Source: Dorea sp. D27 (GTDB lineage: Bacteria > Bacillota > Clostridia > Lachnospirales > Lachnospiraceae). Taken from it: a DNA stretch of 64,000 nt. Shown in pieces: positions 7,857 through 15,925 of this stretch. The notes under the pieces are model-generated. The model searched no databases. It had not been told where the DNA came from and saw only the letters and a program-made list of their open reading frames with translations. The translations under genes were made by a program, and so were the position numbers. The stretch's first letter is position 1. Each line of letters opens with the position of its first letter. The stretch covers positions 489,824-553,823 of the forward strand of contig NZ_KQ236744.1 in the NCBI RefSeq assembly GCF_001185345.1. The letters run 5' to 3'.

Positions 7857-9740
7857 ATGAGTAAAGGTAAATTCAAAAACAGTAAGTTTGTAGAAAAATA
7901 TTCTATTTTTATTGTGTTGCTGGCGATGTTCATTTTATGTGCGGTAATGAATGAGAATTTCTTGTCCGTGAACAACCTGACTAACGTTGCCCGGCAGCTG
8001 TCTGTAGGAACCATCATTGCATACGGAGAGATGCTCCTTGTCATCGCAGGACTGATTGACTTGTCCGTAGGCTCCGTACTGGCGCTTTCCGGCGTTCTTT
8101 CAATCGCCTGCTACCAGTCTACCGGTTCCCTTGCGCTGGCCCTTTTGCTGGCGATTGTAATCGGAGTTCTCTGTAACCTGGTAAATGCAGTGCTTGTAAC
8201 ACATTTTGATGTTCCGGCTTTCATTGCCACGCTGGCGATGCAGACGATGGCAAGAGGCGCCGCCCTTCTCTATACAAAAGGGCAGAATCTGCTTCAGCTG
8301 AAAGATTTTACGATCTTCGGCCAAGGCAGCGTGGGACCGATACCGATGCCCATCATATTCATGGTTGTCATCACGATCATCACCTGGTATATCATGAACC
8401 ACACGAGATACGGACGTTCCCTGTACGCCATCGGCGGCAACGAAGGAGCAGCCATCGCGTCTGGTATCAACGTTAAGAAGAACAAGTATATTACATACAT
8501 CATCAACGGCGTGTTCGCCGGTATCGCAGGCGTATTGTTTATGAGCCGTGTTAACGCGGGTCTGCCGAACGGTGCGGTAGGGTACGAGATGGAAGGCCTG
8601 ACAGCTACGATTGTCGGCGGCACGAGCTTCTCGGGAGGCGTGGGAACGACGATGGGCACCCTTGCCGGTGCATTTATCATCGGTTTCCTGAACAACATCA
8701 TGAACCTGACCGGAGTGGATTCCTACGTGCAGCAGATAGTCAAAGGCGCCATCATCGCGTTTGCGGTTGTGCTGGATATCCGTTCTAAGAACAAGAAGAC
8801 GAGGAAAGTTATCCTTGTGGCGGATGATGCCAAGAAAGATTCAGGAGACAAGAAAGACAGCTATAAAGTGGCTTATATCGCAAGAGCCCAGTCCGATTCA
8901 TTCGCGGCATGGCTTGCAAATGAGCTGAAAGCTGAATTTGAAAACTATGACGATATGACACTGGAAGTATTTGACGGTGAAGCTAATGACGAAAAAGAGA
9001 ACACGATGATTGAGAACGCCATCTCCAGCGGATTCGACGGTATCATCATCCAGGCGAACAACGGTGAGGCTCAGCTTCCTTATATCCAGCAGGTAGTGGA
9101 CGCTGGAATCCCATGTATCACGACAAACCCACGTGTCGAGTGTGAAGGAACAGGCTCTATCGATGCCGATCCATACGAGCAGGCGAAAGTCAACTGTGAG
9201 CTTGCTATCGACCAGATTCCTGAGAACGCAAAAGTTGTCGTTCTGTTAGGGCCTGCAGGTAACTTCCACAGCACAGAGAGAAGAAATGCATGGGAAAAAG
9301 AATTCTTTGAGAAGAGACCAGACGTAGAAATCCTTGCAGAAGACATCGCTAACTGGAACAAAGACGAAGCTATGGCACTCATGGAAGACTGGGTACAGGC
9401 TTACGGCGACATCGATGCAGTCGTATCTATGAACGACAACATGGCAGCAGGCGCAATCGAAGTAGTGAAAGATAATGACAAATTTAAAGATATGCTGGCA
9501 TACGGCGTTGACGGAACAGCAGAGGCTTGCCTGTTAATCAAAGAAGGCAAGATGACATCTACAGGCTTACAGTCAGCAATCGACCTGGCCAAGATGAACG
9601 CAGAGGCTATCCACTCTGTACTGACAGGCGAAAAGAAGATTACTGATATTAATGACAACGTTCCGGCTCCATTGATCACAAGCGACAATGTTGACGAGTA
9701 TATCCAGATGTACAAAGACAACGGACAGATTAAAGAATAA
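7857..9740 (+). CDS. Fused sugar ABC permease and substrate-binding protein (RbsC-RbsB fusion)
   Basis: One continuous 627-residue frame joins an RbsC-type permease (about 1-310, hydrophobic segments with GLIDLSVGS and GGTSFSGGVG) through a charged linker (about 310-336, lysine-rich) to a complete periplasmic-binding-protein-like sugar-binding domain (about 337-620, starting KVAYIARAQSD). There is no lipobox or second signal peptide, no internal stop and no frameshift sign. No separate binding protein gene follows; a terminator lies at 9778-9810. The linker after the last membrane segment is strongly positive, which predicts a cytoplasmic position, yet binding domains work outside. RbsC of E. 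coli has both ends inside, so either this family has an odd number of spans or the binding domain senses substrate internally. Confidence 0.93.
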   Translation: MSKGKFKNSKFVEKYSIFIVLLAMFILCAVMNENFLSVNNLTNVARQLSVGTIIAYGEMLLVIAGLIDLSVGSVLALSGVLSIACYQSTGSLALALLLAIVIGVLCNLVNAVLVTHFDVPAFIATLAMQTMARGAALLYTKGQNLLQLKDFTIFGQGSVGPIPMPIIFMVVITIITWYIMNHTRYGRSLYAIGGNEGAAIASGINVKKNKYITYIINGVFAGIAGVLFMSRVNAGLPNGAVGYEMEGLTATIVGGTSFSGGVGTTMGTLAGAFIIGFLNNIMNLTGVDSYVQQIVKGAIIAFAVVLDIRSKNKKTRKVILVADDAKKDSGDKKDSYKVAYIARAQSDSFAAWLANELKAEFENYDDMTLEVFDGEANDEKENTMIENAISSGFDGIIIQANNGEAQLPYIQQVVDAGIPCITTNPRVECEGTGSIDADPYEQAKVNCELAIDQIPENAKVVVLLGPAGNFHSTERRNAWEKEFFEKRPDVEILAEDIANWNKDEAMALMEDWVQAYGDIDAVVSMNDNMAAGAIEVVKDNDKFKDMLAYGVDGTAEACLLIKEGKMTSTGLQSAIDLAKMNAEAIHSVLTGEKKITDINDNVPAPLITSDNVDEYIQMYKDNGQIKE

Positions 9741-9777
9741 TAGAATGTCAGTAAATAAAAGTATATTGTAAAAGTAA

Positions 9778-9810
9778 AAAACTGGCAGGTCTTATGGCTT
9801 GCCAGTTTTT
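9778..9810 (+). terminator. Rho-independent terminator after the fused importer gene
   Basis: AAAACTGGCA pairs with TGCCAGTTTT across a short loop, and the downstream arm ends in five T residues. It sits 38 bases after the fusion gene's stop codon. Confidence 0.88.
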
Positions 9811-9851
9811 ATACAAAAAAGCGCTGTCACGCATGCGCTGCAAGTATGCTG

Positions 9852-9880
9852 CCCCGTCAGCTTGCTGCGGGGTATTTGAT
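9852..9880 (+). repeat. CCCCG...CGGGG hairpin with GGTATTTGA tail
   Basis: CCCCG-T-CAG pairs with CTG-CGGGG over a CTTG loop, followed by GTATTTGATTT. A related hairpin with the same CGGGGTATTTGA tail occurs at 21440-21490. From memory, such hairpins recur between genes in Lachnospiraceae genomes. It may act as a weak terminator or processing site before the polyol dehydrogenase gene. Confidence 0.55.
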
Positions 9881-9936
9881 TTGACCAAAAAAATCGAGAA
9901 AAAATTAACAATCCAGGAAGGGACAGGTGATTTGGT

Positions 9937-10977
9937 ATGAAAAACAGAGCGGCTTATATGACAGATTTAGACAAAATGGAGATTCGTGACATCGAGATGC
10001 CGGAAGCCGGGGCAAAAGAAGTGCTTGTCGAGCTTGAATATGTAGGAATCTGCGGTTCCGATGTGCATTACTTCCACGATGGAAGATGCGGCGACTACAA
10101 AGTTGAGGGAGACTTCATGCTCGGCCACGAATGTGCCGGTACAGTTATCGCTCTTGGCGAAGGCGTGGAGCACCTTAAGGTCGGTGACAAAGTTGCACTT
10201 GAGCCGGGCATTACGTGCGGCCAGTGTGAGTTCTGCAAGACAGGGCGTTACAACTTGTGTCCGGACGTACAGTTTCTGGCGACGCCTCCGGTACAGGGCT
10301 GCTATGAGAACTACATCGCATTTCCGGAGAACATGTGCTTCAAGCTCCCGGAGAATATCAGTACGAAGGAAGGTGCTCTTGTAGAACCCTTATCCGTAGG
10401 TATGCACGCAGCCAATCAGGGCGATGTAAAGCTCGGTGACTCCGTAGTAATCCTCGGCGCGGGCTGCATCGGCCTTGTGACGCTGCTTGCCTGCAAGGCA
10501 CACGGCGCCACAGATATCACGGTAGTGGACGTGATTCCAAAGCGTCTTGACTATGCCATGAAGCTTGGCGCGACCCGCGTCATCAACGGCAGAGAGGCGG
10601 ACGCGGTCGCTGAAGTAGAAAAGCTTACAGAAGGTGCGGGCGTGGATAAAGTATTTGAGACGGCAGGCGCTCCGATTACAATCCAGCAGACACCGTACAT
10701 GGTGAAGAATGGCGGGACTATCGTTCTCGTCGGCATATCTGCACAGGAGAAGATAGAATATAATTTTGCCAAGATAATGGCCAAAGAGGCAAAGATTGAA
10801 TCTGTATTCCGCTACAGAAATATATATCCACAGGCGATTGCGGCCATAGCAGACGGCATCATCGACGTATCTGGCATCGTGACGCATGAGTTTGACTTTG
10901 ATGACATCCAGAACGCTTTTGATTGTGCCATCAACAATAAAGATGAAGTTGTGAAAGCAGTAATCAAAATTAAATAA
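9937..10977 (+). CDS. Zinc-dependent polyol dehydrogenase (sorbitol/xylitol dehydrogenase type)
   Basis: This 346-residue medium-chain dehydrogenase would oxidise a sugar alcohol to a ketose with NAD. Catalytic zinc ligands are Cys39 (GICGSD), His64 and Glu65 (GHE) and probably Glu150. The structural zinc site is Cys94, 97, 100 and 108. The Rossmann motif is GAGCIG and the acid in VVDV fits NAD preference. AGGTG precedes the ATG. It begins the polyol operon that continues with an SDR, split transketolase and another MDR. It is paralogous to the enzyme at 25338. Substrate (xylitol, sorbitol, arabitol or tetritol) is not fixed by sequence. Confidence 0.88.
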   Translation: MKNRAAYMTDLDKMEIRDIEMPEAGAKEVLVELEYVGICGSDVHYFHDGRCGDYKVEGDFMLGHECAGTVIALGEGVEHLKVGDKVALEPGITCGQCEFCKTGRYNLCPDVQFLATPPVQGCYENYIAFPENMCFKLPENISTKEGALVEPLSVGMHAANQGDVKLGDSVVILGAGCIGLVTLLACKAHGATDITVVDVIPKRLDYAMKLGATRVINGREADAVAEVEKLTEGAGVDKVFETAGAPITIQQTPYMVKNGGTIVLVGISAQEKIEYNFAKIMAKEAKIESVFRYRNIYPQAIAAIADGIIDVSGIVTHEFDFDDIQNAFDCAINNKDEVVKAVIKIK

Positions 10978-11010
10978 GTGACAGGAACGACCCATGGAGG
11001 ATGATAAGAG

Positions 11011-11778
11011 ATGGATTACAGAACTTTTAATGAAGACTTCAGCCTGGCAGGAAAGACTGCTATCGTCACAGGGGCTGCAAGCGGAATAGGATTTGAGATT
11101 GCAAAGATGTATGCGAGAAAAGGCGCCAACGTCGTGAGCTTCGACTTAAGCGAACCTGCAGAACTGCCTGAATATATGGAGAAACAGGGTGTGGGCTATC
11201 TGGCTTATGCAGGTAACATTACAAAGACAGAGGCGATTCAGGAGTGTGTCGATCAGACGGTGGAGACGTTCGGTTCGCTGGACATCCTTGTCAACTGTGC
11301 GGGAATCGGCGTAGTGGAAGGCGTGCTGGAGCACGATGAGGCGCTTTGGGACAGGACGCTTGGCATCAACCTGACAGGCACTGTGCGATTCATGAAGGCC
11401 GCCGCAAAGCGGATGAAGGAAAACGGCGGCGGAAAGATTATCAACATGGGCTCTCAGGCCGGTGTAGTCGCACTTGAGGGACATCTTACATACGGCTGCG
11501 CCAAAGCGGCAGTCATCTATGCGACCAAACAATTTGCAATGGAGCTGGCCCAGTACAATATCAATGTCAATGCCGTCTCACCGACAATCATCCTCACTCC
11601 TATGGGCGAAGAGAACTGGAACAATGAGCGGGGCGAGGAGTTTAAGAAGAAGATACCGGCCCACCGGTTCGGATATCCGGAAGAAGTTGCGGCGTGTGCG
11701 GTATTCCTTGCAAGTGATGCGGCAAGCCTTATCAATGGGGCGAACCTGGTAATTGACGGTGGATTTACAATCTGCTAG
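11011..11778 (+). CDS. SDR-family polyol dehydrogenase
   Basis: This 255-residue short-chain dehydrogenase has TGAASGIG (20-27), an acidic residue (Asp45) at the end of the second strand that favours NAD over NADP, NCAG (95-98, a variant of NNAG), and the catalytic Ser148, Tyr161 and Lys165. It resembles proteins annotated as D-threitol or other sugar alcohol dehydrogenases, but I cannot confirm the substrate. GGAGG precedes the ATG. It lies 33 bases after a zinc polyol dehydrogenase and 35 bases before transketolase, so it probably acts in the same oxidation route. Confidence 0.85.
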   Translation: MDYRTFNEDFSLAGKTAIVTGAASGIGFEIAKMYARKGANVVSFDLSEPAELPEYMEKQGVGYLAYAGNITKTEAIQECVDQTVETFGSLDILVNCAGIGVVEGVLEHDEALWDRTLGINLTGTVRFMKAAAKRMKENGGGKIINMGSQAGVVALEGHLTYGCAKAAVIYATKQFAMELAQYNINVNAVSPTIILTPMGEENWNNERGEEFKKKIPAHRFGYPEEVAACAVFLASDAASLINGANLVIDGGFTIC

Positions 11779-11813
11779 TCGTAATTGACTAATATCAGAC
11801 GGAGGTTCTTAAG

Positions 11814-12656
11814 ATGGAAGAAAAAAGAGTGAAAGAACTGGCACTAACGGCAGCGAAGATAAGGAGAAAGGCGCTCGAGGCAATCGAGGCGGCCCACTCC
11901 GGACATGTAGGCGGTTCTTTTTCAGTGGCAGACATACTGGCAGTATTATACTTTGAGAAGATGCAGATAGACCCATCTGACCCAAAGAATCCGGACCGTG
12001 ACAGGTTCGTGTTATCCAAAGGGCACTGTACACCGACAATGTACGCGACGCTGGCCCTCAGGGGATATTTTCCGGTGAGCGACCTGATGACGTTCCGGAA
12101 TGTGGACAGCTATCTTTCCGGACATGTAGAGATGACGAAAGTTCCGGGTGTGGATATGTCGGCCGGTTCGCTCGGACAGGGATTGTCAGCGGCCGTCGGC
12201 ATGGCTCTGACCGGCAAGGTGGATAAGAAAGACTACCGGGTATACGCGGCGCTCGGCGACGGTGAGATTCAGGAAGGCCAGATATGGGAAGCAGCCATGG
12301 CGGCGGGCAACTATGGCCTTGACAATCTTACCGTGTTCGTAGATAACAATAACCTGCAGATTGACGGCACGGTCGAGGAAGTGATGTCTCCTTATCCTAT
12401 CGAGGATAAGTTCAAAGCGTTCAAATGGAATGTCATTCCGATTGACGGACATGATTATGAGCAGATTGCCGATGCAGTCGATGAGGCGGCAGACGTAAAG
12501 GGCATGCCGACAGTGATTGTGGCAAAGACGGTAAAGGGCAAGGGTGTGTCATATATGGAGAACAATGTGAAGTTCCACGGCAGCACTCCGACAGAAGAAC
12601 AGTTCAGTCAGGCATTTAGTGAGATAGATGCAGTTATCGCATCACTGGAGGTGTAA
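11814..12656 (+). CDS. Transketolase, N-terminal subunit
   Basis: This 280-residue protein is the thiamine-diphosphate-binding half of a split transketolase. It shows AAHSGHVGGSFS (26-37), the SKGHCTPTMYATLA segment, and GDGEIQEGQIWEA followed by a VDNNN stretch, which bind the cofactor pyrophosphate and Mg2+. With the next gene it would transfer two-carbon units between ketose and aldose phosphates in the cytoplasm. GGAGG precedes the ATG and the partner gene starts two bases after its stop. A dedicated transketolase in a polyol operon suggests the pathway end product is a pentulose phosphate or tetrose phosphate. Confidence 0.92.
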   Translation: MEEKRVKELALTAAKIRRKALEAIEAAHSGHVGGSFSVADILAVLYFEKMQIDPSDPKNPDRDRFVLSKGHCTPTMYATLALRGYFPVSDLMTFRNVDSYLSGHVEMTKVPGVDMSAGSLGQGLSAAVGMALTGKVDKKDYRVYAALGDGEIQEGQIWEAAMAAGNYGLDNLTVFVDNNNLQIDGTVEEVMSPYPIEDKFKAFKWNVIPIDGHDYEQIADAVDEAADVKGMPTVIVAKTVKGKGVSYMENNVKFHGSTPTEEQFSQAFSEIDAVIASLEV

Positions 12657-12658
12657 TC

Positions 12659-13609
12659 ATGGGAAATGTAGTATCAACGAGAGAAGCATATGGAAGAGCT
12701 CTGTGCGAATTCGGAGCCGACGAAAAGATAATGGTATTCGACGCAGATCTTACGATCTGCACCATGTCATGCTATTTTGCCGAGAAGTATCCGGAGCGTT
12801 TCTTTAATGCAGGTATCGCCGAGTGCAACATGGCGGGAATGGCAGCCGGAGCTGCAGCGTCGGGAAAGACGGCGTTCATCCATACCTTTGCGATGTTCGC
12901 GGCAGGCAGGATATATGACCAGGTGAGGAACTCTATCGCCTATCCGGGACTGAATGTTAAGGTGGTAGGCACCCATGCGGGGCTGTCGGTAGGTGAGGAC
13001 GGGGCTACCCATCAATGTATCGAGGACCTGAGCCTGATGCGCACCATTCCAGGAATGACGGTCATCTGCCCGTGCGACGCATATGAGACAAAGGAGGCAT
13101 TAAAAGCCATGATAGACTACGATGGCCCCTGCTACCTGAGGCTCGGCCGTTCCGGAGTGGAGTGTGTGACAGACCATATAGACGGCTATAGATTTGAACT
13201 TGAAAAAGGCGTGCAGTTAGAAGATGGCGATGATGTGACGATTATTGCCACAGGACTTATGGTACAGGAGGCGCTGAAGGCATCCGCCCTCCTTGGGAAG
13301 GAAGGCATCAGGGCGAGAGTCGTAGACCTACACACGATTAAGCCGATAGACAAGGATATCATTATAAAAGCGGCGAAGGAAACAGGTGCAATCGTGACGA
13401 CGGAAGAGCACAATATCATCGGCGGCCTCGGCGCTGCTGTGTCTGAAGTGGCAGGCGAGACATGTCCGGTGCCGGTCGTAAAGCATGGTGTGGAAGATGA
13501 GTTCGGTCATTCTGGAACAGCTGAGGCGCTTATGGTAAAATACGGCCTGACGTCCGAAAAGATAGCTGCAAAGGCAAAAGAAGCCATTGCCCTGAAAAAT
13601 AGAAAGTAG
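12659..13609 (+). CDS. Transketolase, C-terminal subunit
   Basis: This 316-residue protein supplies the pyrimidine-binding and C-terminal domains of the split transketolase. It has FFNAGIAECNMAGMAAG with the catalytic-type Glu, the GTHAGLSVGEDGATHQ loop and the HTIKPID segment near the C-terminus. GGAGGTG lies just upstream of the ATG and overlaps the end of the N-subunit gene, indicating coupled translation and a fixed ratio. Split transketolases are common in Firmicutes; this pair is local to the catabolic operon and may be a specialised copy beside a housekeeping one elsewhere. Confidence 0.92.
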   Translation: MGNVVSTREAYGRALCEFGADEKIMVFDADLTICTMSCYFAEKYPERFFNAGIAECNMAGMAAGAAASGKTAFIHTFAMFAAGRIYDQVRNSIAYPGLNVKVVGTHAGLSVGEDGATHQCIEDLSLMRTIPGMTVICPCDAYETKEALKAMIDYDGPCYLRLGRSGVECVTDHIDGYRFELEKGVQLEDGDDVTIIATGLMVQEALKASALLGKEGIRARVVDLHTIKPIDKDIIIKAAKETGAIVTTEEHNIIGGLGAAVSEVAGETCPVPVVKHGVEDEFGHSGTAEALMVKYGLTSEKIAAKAKEAIALKNRK

Positions 13610-13618
13610 GTGTCCATA

Positions 13619-14665
13619 ATGGAAATGATGAAAGCAAATGTGTACGATAAGCCGGGCCACTGCCAGATAACACAAGTGCCGGTACCGGAAATAGCGCCTC
13701 ATCAGGTGCTCATCAAAGTAATGTCCTGCGGCATATGCAAAGGTGCAGATGTAGCCCTGGCAGGGGGTGGGTTCCTGGCGGAATTCCCTCTGCTGAACGG
13801 ACATGAATTTGCAGGATACATATATAAGGTGGGAAGAGATGTCAAGACATTCAAGGAAGGTGACCGGGTGACGGCAGACAATACGGTGCTCTGTGACGAC
13901 TGCTATTACTGCAGGAAGGATGAGCCGCTCTATTGCGAGAACTTCTACTCCCTCGGCTGTAACGGCCCGGGAGGATTTGCGGAATATGTCGTGGTGAATG
14001 CCGACAAGGTATTCCCGATCAGCGACAGCCTGTCCTTCAATGACGCTATATTTGCAGAGCCTACGGCGTGTGCGGTACACTCTATGGACCGGGTCCAGGT
14101 GCAGTTTGGAGATGACGTGCTCGTGTACGGATGCGGACCTACGGGAATCATCCTTATCCAGCTCCTCATGCACTCGAATGCCAACAGGGTCGTCGTGTGC
14201 GGGCCAAGCCAGGATAAGCTCGACATATTGAAAAAATATGGCTGCAAGGAGACGATTCTCATGGACAGGAATGACCCGGCCGTGCATGAGGCGAGGCTTA
14301 AGGAGATTGCACCAAAGGGATTTGACGTACTTGTAGATACGACGGCAAATGTAGATGTCATGGAAAGCATGATCAAGTTCGGAAAGATGGGCGCCAAGTT
14401 CATGATGTTTGCGATGCCCCACGCCGGTGCGAAGTGGGCCATCGATCCGGAATACTGGTATCTCCACGAGATACAGCTTATTCCGACGTGGGCGCAGACA
14501 CACTGCTTCGGGCGTGCGTTGGAATATCTGGAGTCAGGCAAGGTACAGGTGAAAGACCTCGTCACGCACGAGATGCCGCTTGACGACTATGACAAAGGAA
14601 TCGCGCTGGCCGCGAAAGGAGGACCTGGAACGCTGAAGGTCATCCTGCACCCGAATTACGAATAA
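13619..14665 (+). CDS. Zinc-dependent alcohol dehydrogenase (arabitol/threonine dehydrogenase-like MDR)
   Basis: This 348-residue medium-chain dehydrogenase has the catalytic zinc ligands Cys40 and His62-Glu63 (GHEF) and a structural zinc cluster at Cys92, 95, 98 and 106. The usual GICGTD is altered to GICKGAD. The coenzyme fold has YGCGPTG. It resembles the D-arabitol / D-arabitol-phosphate dehydrogenase branch, but the substrate is uncertain. The ATG at 13619 fits the TAGGTG ribosome site six bases upstream; a GTG directly after the transketolase stop is an alternative. It is the last gene before a terminator. Confidence 0.83.
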   Translation: MEMMKANVYDKPGHCQITQVPVPEIAPHQVLIKVMSCGICKGADVALAGGGFLAEFPLLNGHEFAGYIYKVGRDVKTFKEGDRVTADNTVLCDDCYYCRKDEPLYCENFYSLGCNGPGGFAEYVVVNADKVFPISDSLSFNDAIFAEPTACAVHSMDRVQVQFGDDVLVYGCGPTGIILIQLLMHSNANRVVVCGPSQDKLDILKKYGCKETILMDRNDPAVHEARLKEIAPKGFDVLVDTTANVDVMESMIKFGKMGAKFMMFAMPHAGAKWAIDPEYWYLHEIQLIPTWAQTHCFGRALEYLESGKVQVKDLVTHEMPLDDYDKGIALAAKGGPGTLKVILHPNYE

Positions 14666-14675
14666 GGAGCTTTTT

Positions 14676-14716
14676 ATGGCCGTGGCGGAATGCTCCGCCA
14701 CGGCCATCTATTTCTG
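14676..14716 (+). terminator. Terminator of the polyol operon
   Basis: A perfect 13-bp stem, TGGCCGTGGCGGA with TCCGCCACGGCCA, closes over a four-base loop about 10 bases after the MDR stop. Only a short T-rich tail follows, so termination may be partial. Confidence 0.8.
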
Positions 14717-14805
14717 CCATTTCATTCACAATTTCTATAGCGAAAGTAACCGAAAGTAGACAAAACAGGAACACAATGCTAGAATATCTTTAGAATCCAT
14801 ACTAA

Positions 14806-14835
14806 TTGAACTGCTAATGTTCAATAAGGTAAAAT
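14806..14835 (+). promoter_or_regulatory. Probable promoter of the RpiB/LacAB gene
   Basis: TTGAAC (14806-14811), an 18-base spacer and TAAAAT (14830-14835) lie about 30 bases before the start codon. The match is moderate. Together with the terminator at 14676 it suggests that the isomerase is a separate transcript. Confidence 0.45.
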
Positions 14836-14864
14836 AATCATATCGCATTCAGGAGGGAATTAAG

Positions 14865-15308
14865 ATGAAGATTGCAATCGGCTGTGACCCAAATGCACAG
14901 GAGGCAAAGGAAGATTTAATTAAGTTTATGGAAGCAAAAGGCTATGGAGAGATTACGGACTTCGGAAGTGATGATCCGATTTATGCTAATACTGCTGTCA
15001 AAGTAGCAGAGGCAGTGGCTTCCAAAGAGTATGACCGTGGCATTCTCATATGTGGGACAGGCATCGGCGTGTCTATCGCGGCCAATAAAGTTAAAGGCGC
15101 ATATGCGGCATTGGTTTCTGACGTATACTCAGCACAGAGGGCCCGCCTGAGCAACGATGCGAACATCGCATGTATGGGCGCGTTTACAACTGGTGGAAAG
15201 GTAAGGGAGCTGCTTGTGGAAGCATTCCTGTCTAACGAATTTGTACCGGGATGCTCTTCACAGCCGAAGGTAGACGCTTTTGTGGAATATGATAACACGC
15301 GTGACTAA
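14865..15308 (+). CDS. RpiB/LacA/LacB-family sugar phosphate isomerase
   Basis: This 147-residue protein isomerises an aldose phosphate and a ketose phosphate. It has the family ICGTGIG loop with the catalytic-type Cys63, and SNDANIACMG near 96-105. The histidines typical of ribose-5-phosphate isomerase B are replaced: DHAG is DPNA at 8-11 and the His before NDAN is Ser96. That argues against plain ribose-5-phosphate activity and for a LacA/LacB-like or tetrulose-phosphate isomerase (DerI-type enzymes belong to this family). AGGAGGG precedes the ATG. It stands alone between two terminators, downstream of the polyol operon. Confidence 0.85.
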   Translation: MKIAIGCDPNAQEAKEDLIKFMEAKGYGEITDFGSDDPIYANTAVKVAEAVASKEYDRGILICGTGIGVSIAANKVKGAYAALVSDVYSAQRARLSNDANIACMGAFTTGGKVRELLVEAFLSNEFVPGCSSQPKVDAFVEYDNTRD

Positions 15309-15343
15309 TATTGTAAGACTATCTTAGATTAAAAACTTAAAAC

Positions 15344-15391
15344 ATGGAAAATGCAGGAATACAAAATCTTCTGCGTTTTCCATTTTTTTAA
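15344..15391. terminator. Bidirectional terminator
   Basis: ATGGAAAATGCAG pairs with CTGCGTTTTCCAT (one wobble), followed by a run of seven T residues on the plus strand and preceded by an A-rich tract. It serves the isomerase gene and could also end the convergent Xre gene. Confidence 0.85.
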
Positions 15392-15407
15392 TGCCATGAC
15401 TCTCCTT

Positions 15408-15704
15408 TTATGACTGCTTTTTAGAATTCATTTCTTTAAAATATTGAATCAATTCATAAACAATGTGAATTTCCTGTTCAGACAGAGAGGAAGCATCTAA
15501 AAATATATTGGTTTTAAGTCCGAGTAAATAATCTGTAGATACTTGAAATAATTGAGAAAGTTCTACGATATAAGTAGTAGAAGGAATAGACAATCCCATC
15601 TCCCATGCGTTAACGCTGCTGCGGGTAATATTCAGTTTTTTTGCCAGGCTTGTTTGCGTCATGTGACAAGAGGTACGTAGTTGTTTAATTCTTTCAGCAA
15701 TCAT
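15408..15704 (-). CDS. Xre-family helix-turn-helix repressor
   Basis: This 98-residue DNA-binding protein has a Cro/C1-type HTH at about 1-65: MIAERIKQLR, MTQTSLAKKLNITRSSVNAWE, then YIVELSQLFQVSTDYLLG. A short C-terminal helix follows (SLSEQEIHIVYELIQYFKEM). I chose the ATG at 15704, with AAAGGAG nine bases upstream, instead of a longer frame running into the intergenic region. It is divergent from the RCC1-like lipoprotein gene and may control it. Both genes are more AT-rich than the surrounding catabolic genes, suggesting joint acquisition. Confidence 0.88.
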   Translation of the reverse strand: MIAERIKQLRTSCHMTQTSLAKKLNITRSSVNAWEMGLSIPSTTYIVELSQLFQVSTDYLLGLKTNIFLDASSLSEQEIHIVYELIQYFKEMNSKKQS

Positions 15705-15775
15705 ATCAGAAGTCTCCTTTAAAAGTATAGTAAAACAATCTATGAGATATCGCATTATCATAATGATGTTTAAAA

Positions 15776-15804
15776 TTGACAATTGCGATTTACAGTGATA
15801 TACT
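15776..15804 (+). promoter_or_regulatory. Promoter of the RCC1-like lipoprotein gene
   Basis: TTGACA (15776-15781), a 17-base spacer and TATACT (15799-15804) give a near-consensus promoter about 120 bases before the gene. The region also carries the divergent Xre upstream sequence, so the repressor could act here. Confidence 0.7.
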
Positions 15805-15925
15805 TTACTTGTTTCATTAATATTATTGAGATAAAAGCAGAAAATAATTCTGCTGCCGGTATTGGGCAGATACAATGCCTTAATGAATTGCTTGAAAATA
15901 ATAAGTATAAGGAGAAGAGATTGGT

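Noticed and set aside
7857-9740. Permease/binding-protein fusion as a sequencing or assembly artefact
   Set aside because: The junction is a smooth in-frame linker with no homopolymer at a frame change. A missing stop and signal peptide would require a larger deletion. Read-level confirmation is still sensible.
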